Shown piece by piece: positions 1 through 6,324 of a DNA stretch of 22,419 bases (position 1 is the stretch's first letter; every line of letters begins with the position of its first letter). The notes beneath the pieces are model-generated. The model was not told where the DNA came from, did no database searches, and saw only the letters and a list, made by a program, of their open reading frames with translations. A program made the position numbers and the translations under genes. The stretch lies in contig UREB01000007.1 in NCBI GenBank assembly GCA_900546685.1, positions 1 to 22,419 on the forward strand. Direction: 5' to 3'. This stretch comes from an uncultured Eubacteriales bacterium (GTDB lineage Bacteria; Bacillota; Clostridia; Christensenellales; QAND01).

Positions 1-2
1 GA

Positions 3-998
3 AATCATATGGGGGGATTTCTTGCAGATAGATTATTATATTGGAATAACTGTGAGCCAGAAAATATTAGCGATTATGGATTGCTTGATGATTTCATAAT
101 ACCTATACAGGATGTCGAACAAATTGATCCCGAGAATTTGCCCGAGGATAATCCTTGGTATATTCCCGAGCCAAAGACTGTAATCATAGAAGCAGAACAC
201 TGTAGTAAAGAAGAAGTTATCAATAGTGTTATTCATGCCCCTGATTTAAACTGGGAAAATTGGATTATAATAAATAATTCTGACAGTCAATATAGAATAA
301 ATAGTGATACTTTGCTAGCATTAAGTAACTATTCTTGCTTTTACGGTTCTGCAGGTATTGAAACTTGTATCTTTATCAGCTCAATAGTGATTGACAGCAA
401 TGATATTGATGCATTTATTGATAAATTGAGTAGCGATAAAGATTTATCTAAAAGAGTATCTAATCCGGTGGATTGGCATGGTGGCATTATTTCTTCCTGT
501 TATATAACCCCAAAAGAAGTCTGTTGGTTCCCTTGGAAAAAAAGATACAATAGTAGCAAGGTCGAAGATTTTCCTGATCTTGATATACAGTCAGCCGTCG
601 ATGAATGTTGTTACAATTTTCCTGAATATGGAGATGTATATTATGATATTCCGTCTGCAGCCATTAGAAGACTCCTTCACATTGTAGACTCTAATGGATA
701 TATCTTTTTTGATGACAATAAAGAAATCAAAGCACATTATTCTATTTCGGGTGAAAAATGGAGAACAGCTCAAAATTATCTACTTGTTGATAGAGATGAA
801 ATGTTAGATGCTCTACAGAACTGCAACAAATCATTGATATGGATTATGCGAGAATATCGAAGAGAAGATGGAAAAGCCAGTGAAAAATATGGAAAGTTCT
901 ATGCAGAAAAAGACAGTAGTTACATAGGATTTTTCAAAAACGAAGAATTTGTTGTCAAACAAATTAACAACGAAACCTCACATTCCCCAATACCCTAA
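3..998 (+). CDS. Unrecognised AT-rich protein, C-terminal part (5' partial)
   Basis: I do not recognise this protein. The reading frame is open from the first complete codon at the window edge to a TAA at 996-998. The first ATG (position 9) has no ribosome binding site in the few bases before it, so this is probably the C-terminal part of a longer protein. About 330 residues are visible. They are acidic, rich in Asp, Asn, Tyr and Trp, and have no signal peptide, membrane segment or familiar nucleotide-binding motif. The DNA is clearly more AT-rich than the rest of the window, which suits a horizontally acquired gene in a mobile element. A bidirectional terminator follows directly. Given the neighbours (an AAA+ ATPase with a nuclease-like end, and HipBST), a phage-defence or conflict role is possible, but no motif shows it. 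I am confident that it is coding, and I assign no function. Confidence 0.7.
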   Translation, partial: NHMGGFLADRLLYWNNCEPENISDYGLLDDFIIPIQDVEQIDPENLPEDNPWYIPEPKTVIIEAEHCSKEEVINSVIHAPDLNWENWIIINNSDSQYRINSDTLLALSNYSCFYGSAGIETCIFISSIVIDSNDIDAFIDKLSSDKDLSKRVSNPVDWHGGIISSCYITPKEVCWFPWKKRYNSSKVEDFPDLDIQSAVDECCYNFPEYGDVYYDIPSAAIRRLLHIVDSNGYIFFDDNKEIKAHYSISGEKWRTAQNYLLVDRDEMLDALQNCNKSLIWIMREYRREDGKASEKYGKFYAEKDSSYIGFFKNEEFVVKQINNETSHSPIP

Positions 999-1024
999 CC
1001 CAATAATCTTGCACTTATAACATA

Positions 1025-1056
1025 AAAATGGCACTGGATATTTCTTGTGCCATTTT
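1025..1056. terminator. Bidirectional intrinsic terminator
   Basis: There is a perfect 10-bp inverted repeat, AAAATGGCAC and GTGCCATTTT, with a 12-nt loop. Because the arms start and end in A and T runs, it can work in both directions. It separates the plus-strand gene on its left from the minus-strand tnpV remnant on its right. Confidence 0.75.
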
Positions 1057-1064
1057 ATATCTAC

Positions 1065-1362
1065 TCAAAACATTAAATTTTTATCGATTATTTCTTTTAC
1101 ACGCTCTTGTATGTTTTTCATCCTCTGCACCCACTCCATTTGGTTGGTGGCTTTCAGCTGTTCGGTCAAGCTCTCCTGCTCGGCGTATTGTTTTACCAGC
1201 TGAAGAAAAAGAGATTGCGCTTCTTCCTCCACATCGGCGAGGTGAGAGTGGAGTTTGCCGAAAGTGAGCAGGTTCAGTACATGATTTTGTGGTGCTGCTT
1301 GAGATATTGTCTGCGGCATTGCGCCCGCACGCGCCGGTAGGTTCAAACATTGTTTTCGCCAT
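1065..1362 (-). pseudogene. tnpV: tnpV remnant (internal deletion and frameshift)
   Basis: This is a damaged copy of the transposon-encoded TnpV family, best read against the intact copy at 2945-3319. The start is preserved (AAAGGAGG ribosome binding site, ATG at 1362, then MAKTMFEP). The codons matching roughly residues 8-35 of the intact copy are missing, and the frame changes at the deletion. The second frame carries the rest of the family: a histidine-containing segment, the acidic DVEEEAQSLFLQLVKQYAEQ helix, and a WVQRMKNIQERV end. A full-length protein therefore cannot be made without frameshifting. It lies downstream of the AAA+ ATPase gene on the same strand. In the Tn4451 group, TnpV is a small element-encoded protein without a firmly established role. 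Confidence 0.75.
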
Positions 1363-1368
1363 AATAGA

Positions 1369-1407
1369 AAACCTCCTTTGATACGCTCATTGTACCAAAG
1401 GAGGTTT
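1369..1407 (-). promoter_or_regulatory. Hairpin sequestering the tnpV remnant's ribosome binding site
   Basis: There is a perfect 12-bp inverted repeat (1369-1380 with 1396-1407) around a 15-nt loop. On the minus strand, the 3' arm contains the AAAGGAGG ribosome binding site of the tnpV remnant, so RNA covering both arms would hide it. The loop contains an extended -10-like TGGTACAAT and a tiny ORF starting ATGAGCGTA that runs into the tnpV start. A transcript begun from that -10 would lack the first arm and leave the site free. The same structure precedes the intact copy at 3329-3361. Confidence 0.6.
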
Positions 1408-1434
1408 CGTTTTACGAATATGCGATTTATTAAT

Positions 1435-2826
1435 CTATCTATTTACCATATCCTCATAACTCACCAGCTTCACATTCCCCATCTCTTTTGCCCGGTCAAT
1501 GCAGCCTTTGGTAAAGCCGGTTTTGGCAAAGAGATAGTAGTGGACATTTTGATAGGGGAACAGCTCGCTGCGCTTTATGAGGGTTTCCAAAATGCCGAGG
1601 TCGACTTTCTCATTCGTCCATTTACACTCCCCGAAAAGGGCGGTGTTTTTGTCCTGTTCGGCAAGAATATCAATTTCCACCTGACGCTTTTCCTTTGGGT
1701 CGTTGCCCCACCAGCGGCCGAGAGAGGAAAACTCCACCGGGCATTCGCCGTTCAGCAGCAGCTTCCAGAGATACTGCTTGCAGATTTCCTCAAACACCTT
1801 GCCCATATAATCGGACAGATGCGGCTCGATGCGCTTGTAGGCCAAGTCGGCAGCGCCACGGGCGATGATCGAATTGTTCTCCGGCACAAATCGATACCAA
1901 AAGCGGAACATATTGTCCGCAATCGAATAGACCGCTTTTCGGGACGCTTTTTCACCATAGGGCGTCTCTTTTTCGATAATGCCGAGGGAGATCAGGTTTT
2001 TCATATAGGCGGAGCAAATGTTTGTGCTTTCGCCGACCTTGCCGGAAATCTCCGACATACGGGAAGCGCCGGTGGCAATCGCTGTGATGATGGCATTGTA
2101 GAGCGCCGGTTCCCGCACCTCCTGCTTGAGCAGGTTTTCCGGCTCTTCAAACAGGGCGGAGTTGGGATTCAGAAATGTGTTTTTGATATTGTCCTCAATG
2201 CTCAGCTTATCGCTCATCTGAAGCAGATACTGGGGCGTACCGCCGACGATGCCATACACATAGGCTTTCTCTTCATCGGTGAAATTTTTGAAATAACGGC
2301 AAGTCTCCCCGAAGTCAAAGGGGAGAATTTTCATCTGCGCCGTCCGCCTGCCGTAAAGCGGTGCTTTGTAGGCAAGGACATGGTCTTCCATATAGGACAT
2401 CGACGAGCCGCATAAGATCAGCATCAGTTTAGAAGTGTCCTTGTACTGGTCAATCAAAAGCTGAATGGTGGAAGCAAGGCTTTTCGACGAACGGGCGACA
2501 TAGGGGTATTCGTCGATGGCAAGAATAATCCGTTCCTTTTCGGACAGCTTGAACACATACTCCAAAGCCGCCTGAAAGGACAGAAAAGAGGTTTCGGTAT
2601 CCATTCCGGTGTGGAAGCTTAAAATGCTCTTGCTGAAATTTTCAAGATTCTGCTTGGCGTTGCTCTCGACGCCCATAAAATAGATGGCGTTTTTATCGTC
2701 AATAAACTGGCTGATCAGCGCCGTTTTGCCAACACGGCGGCGACCGTAGATTACAACAAATTCAAACTTGTCCGATGTGTATAACTTGTTCAGCGCCGCA
2801 AGTTCACGCTCTCTGCCGATAAACAT
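1435..2826 (-). CDS. AAA+ ATPase with DUF234-type nuclease-like C-terminus
   Basis: This 463-residue protein is of the archaeal-ATPase (ATPase_2)/DUF234 type. Visible motifs are Walker A GRRRVGKT (residues 28-35), Walker B IILAIDEYPY (about 100-109, D105/E106), a GSS sensor at 140-142, a winged-helix-like middle (about 240-300) and the DUF234-like FRFWYRFV near 307-314. The C-terminus has a PD-(D/E)xK-like pattern, VEID (D386) followed by GECKW (E400, K402), so it may cleave nucleic acid. The family is widespread in archaea and Clostridia, often on mobile elements, and its role is mostly unknown. The ATG at 2826 follows GGAGG at a suitable distance. A strong promoter overlapping a long palindrome lies upstream. 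The gene ends shortly before the downstream tnpV-remnant hairpin. Domain identity is fairly sure; the cellular role (defence, toxin or element maintenance) is inference. Confidence 0.88.
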   Translation of the reverse strand: MFIGRERELAALNKLYTSDKFEFVVIYGRRRVGKTALISQFIDDKNAIYFMGVESNAKQNLENFSKSILSFHTGMDTETSFLSFQAALEYVFKLSEKERIILAIDEYPYVARSSKSLASTIQLLIDQYKDTSKLMLILCGSSMSYMEDHVLAYKAPLYGRRTAQMKILPFDFGETCRYFKNFTDEEKAYVYGIVGGTPQYLLQMSDKLSIEDNIKNTFLNPNSALFEEPENLLKQEVREPALYNAIITAIATGASRMSEISGKVGESTNICSAYMKNLISLGIIEKETPYGEKASRKAVYSIADNMFRFWYRFVPENNSIIARGAADLAYKRIEPHLSDYMGKVFEEICKQYLWKLLLNGECPVEFSSLGRWWGNDPKEKRQVEIDILAEQDKNTALFGECKWTNEKVDLGILETLIKRSELFPYQNVHYYLFAKTGFTKGCIDRAKEMGNVKLVSYEDMVNR

Positions 2827-2864
2827 GACGGTGTCCTCCCATCTGCCATAAATTCACTGAGTAT

Positions 2865-2924
2865 AGTATACCACAAAATTAAAATTAGTCAAGTATGATT
2901 CGGTAAATCACACTTGACTAATTT
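2865..2924 (-). promoter_or_regulatory. Promoter and 19-bp palindrome upstream of the AAA+ ATPase
   Basis: On the minus strand, TTGACT (2887-2892) and TATACT (2865-2870) are 16 nt apart, a near-consensus sigma-A promoter for the ATPase gene. The -35 lies inside a near-perfect inverted repeat. AAATTAGTCAAGTATGATT (2882-2900) pairs with 2906-2924 across a 5-nt loop, with one mismatch. A palindrome over the -35 is a natural repressor site. It has no T run on either side typical of an intrinsic terminator, although it could also fold in readthrough RNA. Confidence 0.65.
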
Positions 2925-2944
2925 CTTTCCCACTTTTTCTGTTG

Positions 2945-3319
2945 CTACACAAAAATCAAGTAGGCACAAACACTTTCTGCTGCACGGCTGCGGATATTGT
3001 TCATTTTTTGCACCCATTCCGTTGGATTTTCCGCTTTCATCTGTTCGGTCAAGCCCTCCTGCTCGGCGTATTCCTTGATCAGCCGAAGAAAGAGGGATTG
3101 CGCTTCTTCCTCCACATCAGTGAGATGGGAGTGGATCTTGCCGGAAGTGAGCAGATTGCAGTACAGGATTTTGTGGTGCTGCTTTAAGTACCGAAGACGG
3201 CGCTGTCCCCACACGCCTATGGGGCGTTCTTCTTCGGTGGGTAATGTAAGATCAGGCAGGCGATAATCGCCCTGCATGGTGTATGTGCCGCCCATTTGTT
3301 CAAATATTGTTTTAGCCAT
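2945..3319 (-). CDS. tnpV: Transposon-encoded protein TnpV
   Basis: This is a complete 124-residue TnpV-family protein. It begins MAKTIFEQMGGTYTMQGDY, has the family-typical LPTEEERPIGVWGQRR segment (about 27-42), a KQHH stretch, the acidic DVEEEAQSLF helix, and ends in a WVQKMNNIRSRA segment. It is small and soluble with no catalytic motif visible. TnpV was named from Tn4451-group mobilizable transposons, where it is thought to help in element mobility, but its mechanism is not established. The ATG at 3319 is preceded by AAAGGAGG with 9 nt spacing, inside a hairpin. It follows hipT on the same strand, so readthrough from the hip operon would pass through it. A damaged second copy lies at 1065-1362. 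Confidence 0.85.
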   Translation of the reverse strand: MAKTIFEQMGGTYTMQGDYRLPDLTLPTEEERPIGVWGQRRLRYLKQHHKILYCNLLTSGKIHSHLTDVEEEAQSLFLRLIKEYAEQEGLTEQMKAENPTEWVQKMNNIRSRAAESVCAYLIFV

Positions 3320-3328
3320 AATAGATAA

Positions 3329-3361
3329 CCTCCTTTGCTACGCTCATTGTACCAAAGGAGG
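3329..3361 (-). promoter_or_regulatory. Hairpin sequestering the tnpV ribosome binding site
   Basis: CCTCCTTTG (3329-3337) and CAAAGGAGG (3353-3361) form a 9-bp stem around a 15-nt loop. On the minus strand, the second arm is the tnpV ribosome binding site. The loop carries the extended -10-like TGGTACAAT and a start codon for an 11-codon ORF (MSVAKEVIYYG) that ends just inside tnpV. The stem, loop motif and mini-ORF are conserved with the copy at 1369-1407. Confidence 0.6.
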
Positions 3362-3398
3362 CTTCGTTTTACGAATGTGCGATTTTCAAAATGGCAGT

Positions 3399-4352
3399 TT
3401 AGCCCTCCAAGATACTTGCCCGTTCTTCAATCAGGCTTGCAAGGCGTTCCTGCAAGGACTCCGGCAACAGGGAGTTTTGGCACATGGCGAGGAACTTCTC
3501 TTTTTTCACCATAAGCATGGCAATCATTTTCTCGGCAGAGCCTCGTGTCATGCCGCATTTCTCTGCAAATACCAGAAAATCCTTCCTGCGGATATGTGTC
3601 TTTTTGCCGTTCATGGCAAGGGCGAACTGCTCCTTGTCCTCCGGCATGATAACATTGACCGGTAGCAGGTCGTAGGCGGGAGAAAGCACGTATTTCCCGC
3701 TTCCTTCTTCGGTTTCAATGAGGGAGAAGTTCTTCAGGTGCATATCCGAATTGCCCACAAGGAATGAAAACACCAAGCGCAGATAGAGCTCGGTTATATC
3801 GAGCCCTTTGCGGGAGGAATACCGCTCGATGATTTTTGCACAGCGCTCATAAGAGCCCTTATACTTATCCTGCGTCAGACGCAGATCAAGCTGACAGAAA
3901 TCCTCCATCGCCAGCATCTGCATACTGTTTTTCGTAAATATGCGGTCCACTCTTTTTGTGATGTATGCCAGACTGTCTTTTTCCATGATGAGCGCATGAG
4001 GTACGGTGGAAATCCCTGCGGTGTCCGCCATGCACATCACAAGCTGCTCCGCCTGCGGCAGCGCTTCAAATTCCGGAACCTGCGGCTTCAGAATATAACC
4101 CGTAGGATAATTTACCAGCGTGAGCCTTGGAGTGTTTCCTTCGGAAAACAGATGCAAGGACAATTTTTTCTGAACACCGGGAACGGTATAGCCTTTGTTG
4201 GTGCTTTCGGCGGCAAGGGCTTCAAATGCGGCTTCATCAATGGCGATTTCGGGGAGCTCGGCTGTGCCGAAAAACCGCTTGATACAGCTTTTGTGCCAGC
4301 CGGAATCCGTGTTTTCAGTGCGAAGCGGTTTCCCGCAGCATAAACAATTCAT
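3399..4352 (-). CDS. hipT: HipT-like serine/threonine kinase toxin (HipA C-terminal domain)
   Basis: This 317-residue kinase is of the HipA-like C-terminal type and is the toxin of a split HipBST system. Visible features are a Cys/His cluster at the N-terminus (C3, C6, H20, C23, possibly metal-binding), the loop TVPGVQKKLSL (56-66) that matches the autophosphorylation/P-loop region of HipA and HipT, the lysine strand YILKP (K89), the catalytic loop GNSDMHLKN (200-208, D203) and the metal-binding AYDLLP (D228). In HipA and HipT, a Ser before this loop is autophosphorylated. Here Thr56 and Pro58 stand in the matching places. Related toxins phosphorylate tRNA synthetases, and the target here is unknown. 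The start at 4352 overlaps the hipS stop by ATGA, indicating translational coupling. Longer upstream starts would run through hipS and are unlikely. Confidence 0.9.
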   Translation of the reverse strand: MNCLCCGKPLRTENTDSGWHKSCIKRFFGTAELPEIAIDEAAFEALAAESTNKGYTVPGVQKKLSLHLFSEGNTPRLTLVNYPTGYILKPQVPEFEALPQAEQLVMCMADTAGISTVPHALIMEKDSLAYITKRVDRIFTKNSMQMLAMEDFCQLDLRLTQDKYKGSYERCAKIIERYSSRKGLDITELYLRLVFSFLVGNSDMHLKNFSLIETEEGSGKYVLSPAYDLLPVNVIMPEDKEQFALAMNGKKTHIRRKDFLVFAEKCGMTRGSAEKMIAMLMVKKEKFLAMCQNSLLPESLQERLASLIEERASILEG

Positions 4353-4678
4353 ATACGCTCCTCCATGATGCTGACATTGCCGATTCCGTCCTTGCAAGCC
4401 ACCAACAGTAATCCGAACCTGTCTTTGATGTCTATTTTCCAGTTCCGGCTCACAACGCCGAGCAGCCATCCTTCTGGGATCAGTCCGTCAAAGAACGGGA
4501 ACAGCGTTTTGGATGTATATGTTTTTTCAGAAAGCGGCAAAGTAAGGGATACGGGGCTTGCATCCTTCCGGCTTAAATACTGCTCGTCATAGGAGAAGGA
4601 ATACCCTTCGTCCGTTTCGCAAAGCGTTCCGGAAAAAACGTTTCGAATATAAACATAGGCTGTTCGGAATGCGTCCAT
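4349..4678 (-). CDS. hipS: HipS-like protein (HipA N-terminal subdomain)
   Basis: This 109-residue protein matches the N-terminal subdomain of HipA (Couple_hipA type), here as a separate gene. Visible features are the barrel-like start with RNVFSGTL and YSFSYDEQYL, then SPVSLTLPLSEK, and the helix FDGLIPEGWLL that marks the family. In the E. coli O127 HipBST system, the small HipS protein neutralises the HipT kinase while HipB binds DNA. By gene order and size I expect the same here. The start codon overlaps the hipB stop (TAATG), the ribosome binding site is AAAGGA about 9 nt upstream, and the stop overlaps the hipT start. All three proteins are therefore made as a coupled set. Confidence 0.85.
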   Translation of the reverse strand: MDAFRTAYVYIRNVFSGTLCETDEGYSFSYDEQYLSRKDASPVSLTLPLSEKTYTSKTLFPFFDGLIPEGWLLGVVSRNWKIDIKDRFGLLLVACKDGIGNVSIMEERI

Positions 4679-4881
4679 TATTTATCATCCTTTCTGCCGG
4701 GGACGGCTTCCATGTCAAACATGGCAAGAGCGGCATTGACCTTATCCATCCGGACCGTTTCTTTTCCCTGCTCCAGCTCTCGGATAAAGCGAAGCCCCAG
4801 TCCACTGCGTGCGGCAAACTCCTCCTGTGTCAGTCCGGCGGCTCTTCGGTTTTCTTTGATAAATGCGGCAATTTTATTCAT
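4678..4881 (-). CDS. hipB: HipB-like antitoxin / operator-binding repressor (HTH XRE)
   Basis: This 67-residue protein is a single Cro/C1-type helix-turn-helix. The core is IAAFIKENRRAAGLTQEEFA followed by ARSGLGLRFIRELEQGKETV, with a short tail ending RKDDK. The start at 4881 is chosen because AAAGGAGG stands at the right distance. Upstream in-frame Met codons would put the gene across its own promoter and operators. HipB proteins bind palindromic operators and repress the hip operon together with the toxin. Three related dyads lie directly upstream here. It is the first gene of hipB-hipS-hipT, joined to hipS by TAATG. Confidence 0.9.
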   Translation of the reverse strand: MNKIAAFIKENRRAAGLTQEEFAARSGLGLRFIRELEQGKETVRMDKVNAALAMFDMEAVPGRKDDK

Positions 4882-4915
4882 GGTACGATAGCCTCCTTTG
4901 CACAAACCCATGTAT

Positions 4916-5020
4916 ATTTTACACCCTAACGGGTATAAAGTCAAGTTGCCTTCCATAATATTATACCCGATAAGGTGTGATTCTATGCGCTTAAAGGTCA
5001 AATACACCCTATCGGGTATA
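4916..5020 (-). promoter_or_regulatory. hipBST promoter with three HipB-type operators
   Basis: On the minus strand, TTGACT (4939-4944) and TAAAAT (4916-4921) are 17 nt apart and drive hipB. Three copies of a dyad of the form TAYACCC-N4-GGGTRTA occur at 4920-4937, 4962-4979 and 5003-5020. The first and third are nearly perfect, and the middle one has a changed half-site. The first copy fills the spacer between -35 and -10, so bound repressor would block RNA polymerase directly. The arrangement is like the several spaced operators used by E. coli HipB, with a different half-site. Confidence 0.8.
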
Positions 5021-5068
5021 AAACGAGCCTCCAACGGCACGCTCCGACGGAAGGAGGCTCATTTTAGA

Positions 5069-5368
5069 TTAATCTTTCAGGTAGCTTTCAAACGGTGCGT
5101 CGTCGCTGCAAAAGGTATCAAAAATCATTTTTGCGCCGAGGCGGAAGCCGACGATGAAGGAATCGAGGCCGGTTTCGCCCATCAGCTCCCCGTAGGCATT
5201 GCCGAAGTCGAGAAACAGCGCCTTGTCTTCACCCTGCAATCGCGCGGTCAGCTTTTCCTCCAGCTCGTTTATGTCTTTTGAAACCTTAAGAGTATGACTG
5301 CCCTTTCGGTATCCTCTGGCCTGTGGATCAACATTTCCGTAGTACAGCTCTTCCAGAAAATTTGTCAT
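5069..5368 (-). CDS. DUF6809-like small protein of mobile elements
   Basis: This is a 99-residue soluble protein, beginning MTNFLEELYYGNVDPQARGY, with a predicted helical pair (about 32-60) and a second helical half with LDSFIVGFRLGAKMIFD. The short N-terminal LEELYYGN motif and overall size fit the DUF6809 family, common in conjugative elements of Clostridia, with no known function. I make the family call from memory of this pattern, not from a search. The ATG overlaps the stop of the upstream HTH gene (TAATG), so the two are translationally coupled. A bidirectional terminator is not obvious after it, but the hipBST operator region follows in the same orientation. The much longer open frame through this gene to 6076 is a shadow of the HTH gene. 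Confidence 0.75.
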   Translation of the reverse strand: MTNFLEELYYGNVDPQARGYRKGSHTLKVSKDINELEEKLTARLQGEDKALFLDFGNAYGELMGETGLDSFIVGFRLGAKMIFDTFCSDDAPFESYLKD

Positions 5369-5973
5369 TACTCCGCACCTCCTTCGCTGTTTGCCGTGTG
5401 CAGGTTGCGGATTTTCCGCCAGCTTGAAAAGCCTTGCAGGGTGCGGATGTGCCACGGCGATTTGCGGGTGACGGTGCGAAAGTAGGTAGAGCAGAAGAAC
5501 TCCACCAAATAGACCTTCGGAATGTGGTTGACGTTGTTTTTCCGGAAAGACTTGATGTGTCCCTGATTGCACCAGTTGTTGATTGAAGTTTTTCCGTATC
5601 CGGTGATTTTGGAAACCGCCTGTGTAGTCAGCACGTCGGGATAGTCGGAGAGCAGCTCGATATAATACAGACGCAAATGCTCCCGCACGATTGGGGGAAC
5701 CTGTTCCTCCATCTGGACAGTATAATCGCCCTTGTACCAGCCCGCCGGAGCGGAGTAGCTTTCGGGGAACACCTTGCGGTTTTCCAGATAGGCAATGACA
5801 TCCGCCTTTTTGATTTTGTAGCAGCGAGTTTTCCTGCCCGTGTACTCGCAGGGGATTTTCCCACTTTGGAGCAGGTACAGGGCAGTGGATTTGCTGATAT
5901 GGCAAATGCGATACAGCTGATCCTTCGTGATCACATCGGGAACAGCGTCCCAATTGATTGCGTTTTCTTTCAT
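5368..5973 (-). CDS. Protein with two excisionase-like helix-turn-helix segments
   Basis: This 201-residue protein has two helix-turn-helix segments of the excisionase/MerR-like kind. The first runs from VITKDQLYRICHISKSTALY to an AYLEN helix (about 14-66), with the family-typical basic wing GRKTRCYKIKKADV. The second is VLTTQAVSKITGYGKTSINNW with a wing around SFRKNNVNHIPK (about 114-160). Such proteins in integrated elements often act as excisionases or as regulators of element genes. Its place as the last gene before the tRNA junction, next to three GTTCTTTCC repeats, suits a role in excision, which is inference. The start at 5973 has GAGGTG upstream. An in-frame ATG 13 codons earlier has no such site. 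Coupled to the following DUF6809-like gene. Confidence 0.8.
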   Translation of the reverse strand: MKENAINWDAVPDVITKDQLYRICHISKSTALYLLQSGKIPCEYTGRKTRCYKIKKADVIAYLENRKVFPESYSAPAGWYKGDYTVQMEEQVPPIVREHLRLYYIELLSDYPDVLTTQAVSKITGYGKTSINNWCNQGHIKSFRKNNVNHIPKVYLVEFFCSTYFRTVTRKSPWHIRTLQGFSSWRKIRNLHTANSEGGAE

Positions 5974-6044
5974 GACAATACACCTCAAAATCTTGATGAT
6001 CTTTGTCGGCATTCGAACTGTCCGTGTATTGCCTTTTCATTTTT

Positions 6045-6074
6045 GTTCTTTCCGTTCTTTCCGCAGTTCTTTCC
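6045..6074. repeat. Three 9-bp direct repeats near the att junction
   Basis: GTTCTTTCC occurs three times, at 6045-6053, 6054-6062 and 6066-6074, in the 256-nt gap between the HTH gene and the tRNA-Ser fragment. About 155 nt separate them from the tRNA fragment. Short repeats in this place are typical of integrase or excisionase arm-type binding sites. The rest of the gap (5974-6229) holds no convincing gene. Confidence 0.55.
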
Positions 6075-6229
6075 AAAAGCGAAAAAATTGCTGATTGGAA
6101 CCGATGAGCGATTCCTCAGTATTTACGGGCGATTTTTTCAAAAAGCCCAGATTTCATGCGGGTTTGCGGGCGTATAAAGCTGACTGAAACTGACAGGAGA
6201 AACCATGTAAGTAACAGACGGCGATAAAA

Positions 6230-6287
6230 CTCGAAATGCGTTTGCCGGATTCCCGGCACGTGGGTTCGAATCCCACCTTCTCCGCCA
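6230..6287 (+). tRNA. tRNA-Ser(CGA) 3' fragment, probable attachment site
   Basis: The 3' portion of a class II tRNA is clear. It has an anticodon loop CTCGAAA (6230-6236, anticodon CGA, Ser), a 3' anticodon arm TGCGT, a long variable arm TGCCGG-ATT-CCCGGCA, a T arm GTGGG-TTCGAAT-CCCAC, and an acceptor strand CTTCTCC-G-CCA ending at 6287. The sequence before it does not supply the pairing anticodon arm (ACGCA is expected, AT-rich sequence is found) or a D arm, so the 5' half is missing. Integrases often recombine in tRNA anticodon loops and leave such a 3' fragment at the far junction. The intact tRNA should then be at the other end of the element. I take 6230 as the approximate junction. Confidence 0.8.
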
Positions 6288-6289
6288 CG

Positions 6290-6324
6290 TCGGAGCAAGC
6301 TCTGTATCGCTTGCTCCGATTTTT
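6290..6324 (+). terminator. tRNA gene terminator
   Basis: TCGGAGCAAGC (6290-6300) and GCTTGCTCCGA (6309-6319) form an 11-bp perfect stem with an 8-nt loop followed by TTTTT. It lies 2 nt after the CCA of the tRNA-Ser fragment and is the native transcription terminator of that tRNA gene. Confidence 0.88.

Noticed and set aside
1378..2415. Plus-strand frame of 345 residues
   Set aside because: It is the complement of the AAA+ ATPase gene, with no ribosome binding site or recognisable protein.
5069..6076. Minus-strand frame of 335 residues
   Set aside because: It runs out of frame through the HTH gene. Only its last 99 residues, from 5368, form a real gene.
6196..6287. A complete tRNA-Ser starting at GGAGAA (6196)
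   Set aside because: The length and six acceptor bases fit, but there is no D arm and the 5' anticodon arm does not pair with TGCGT, so only the 3' half is real.
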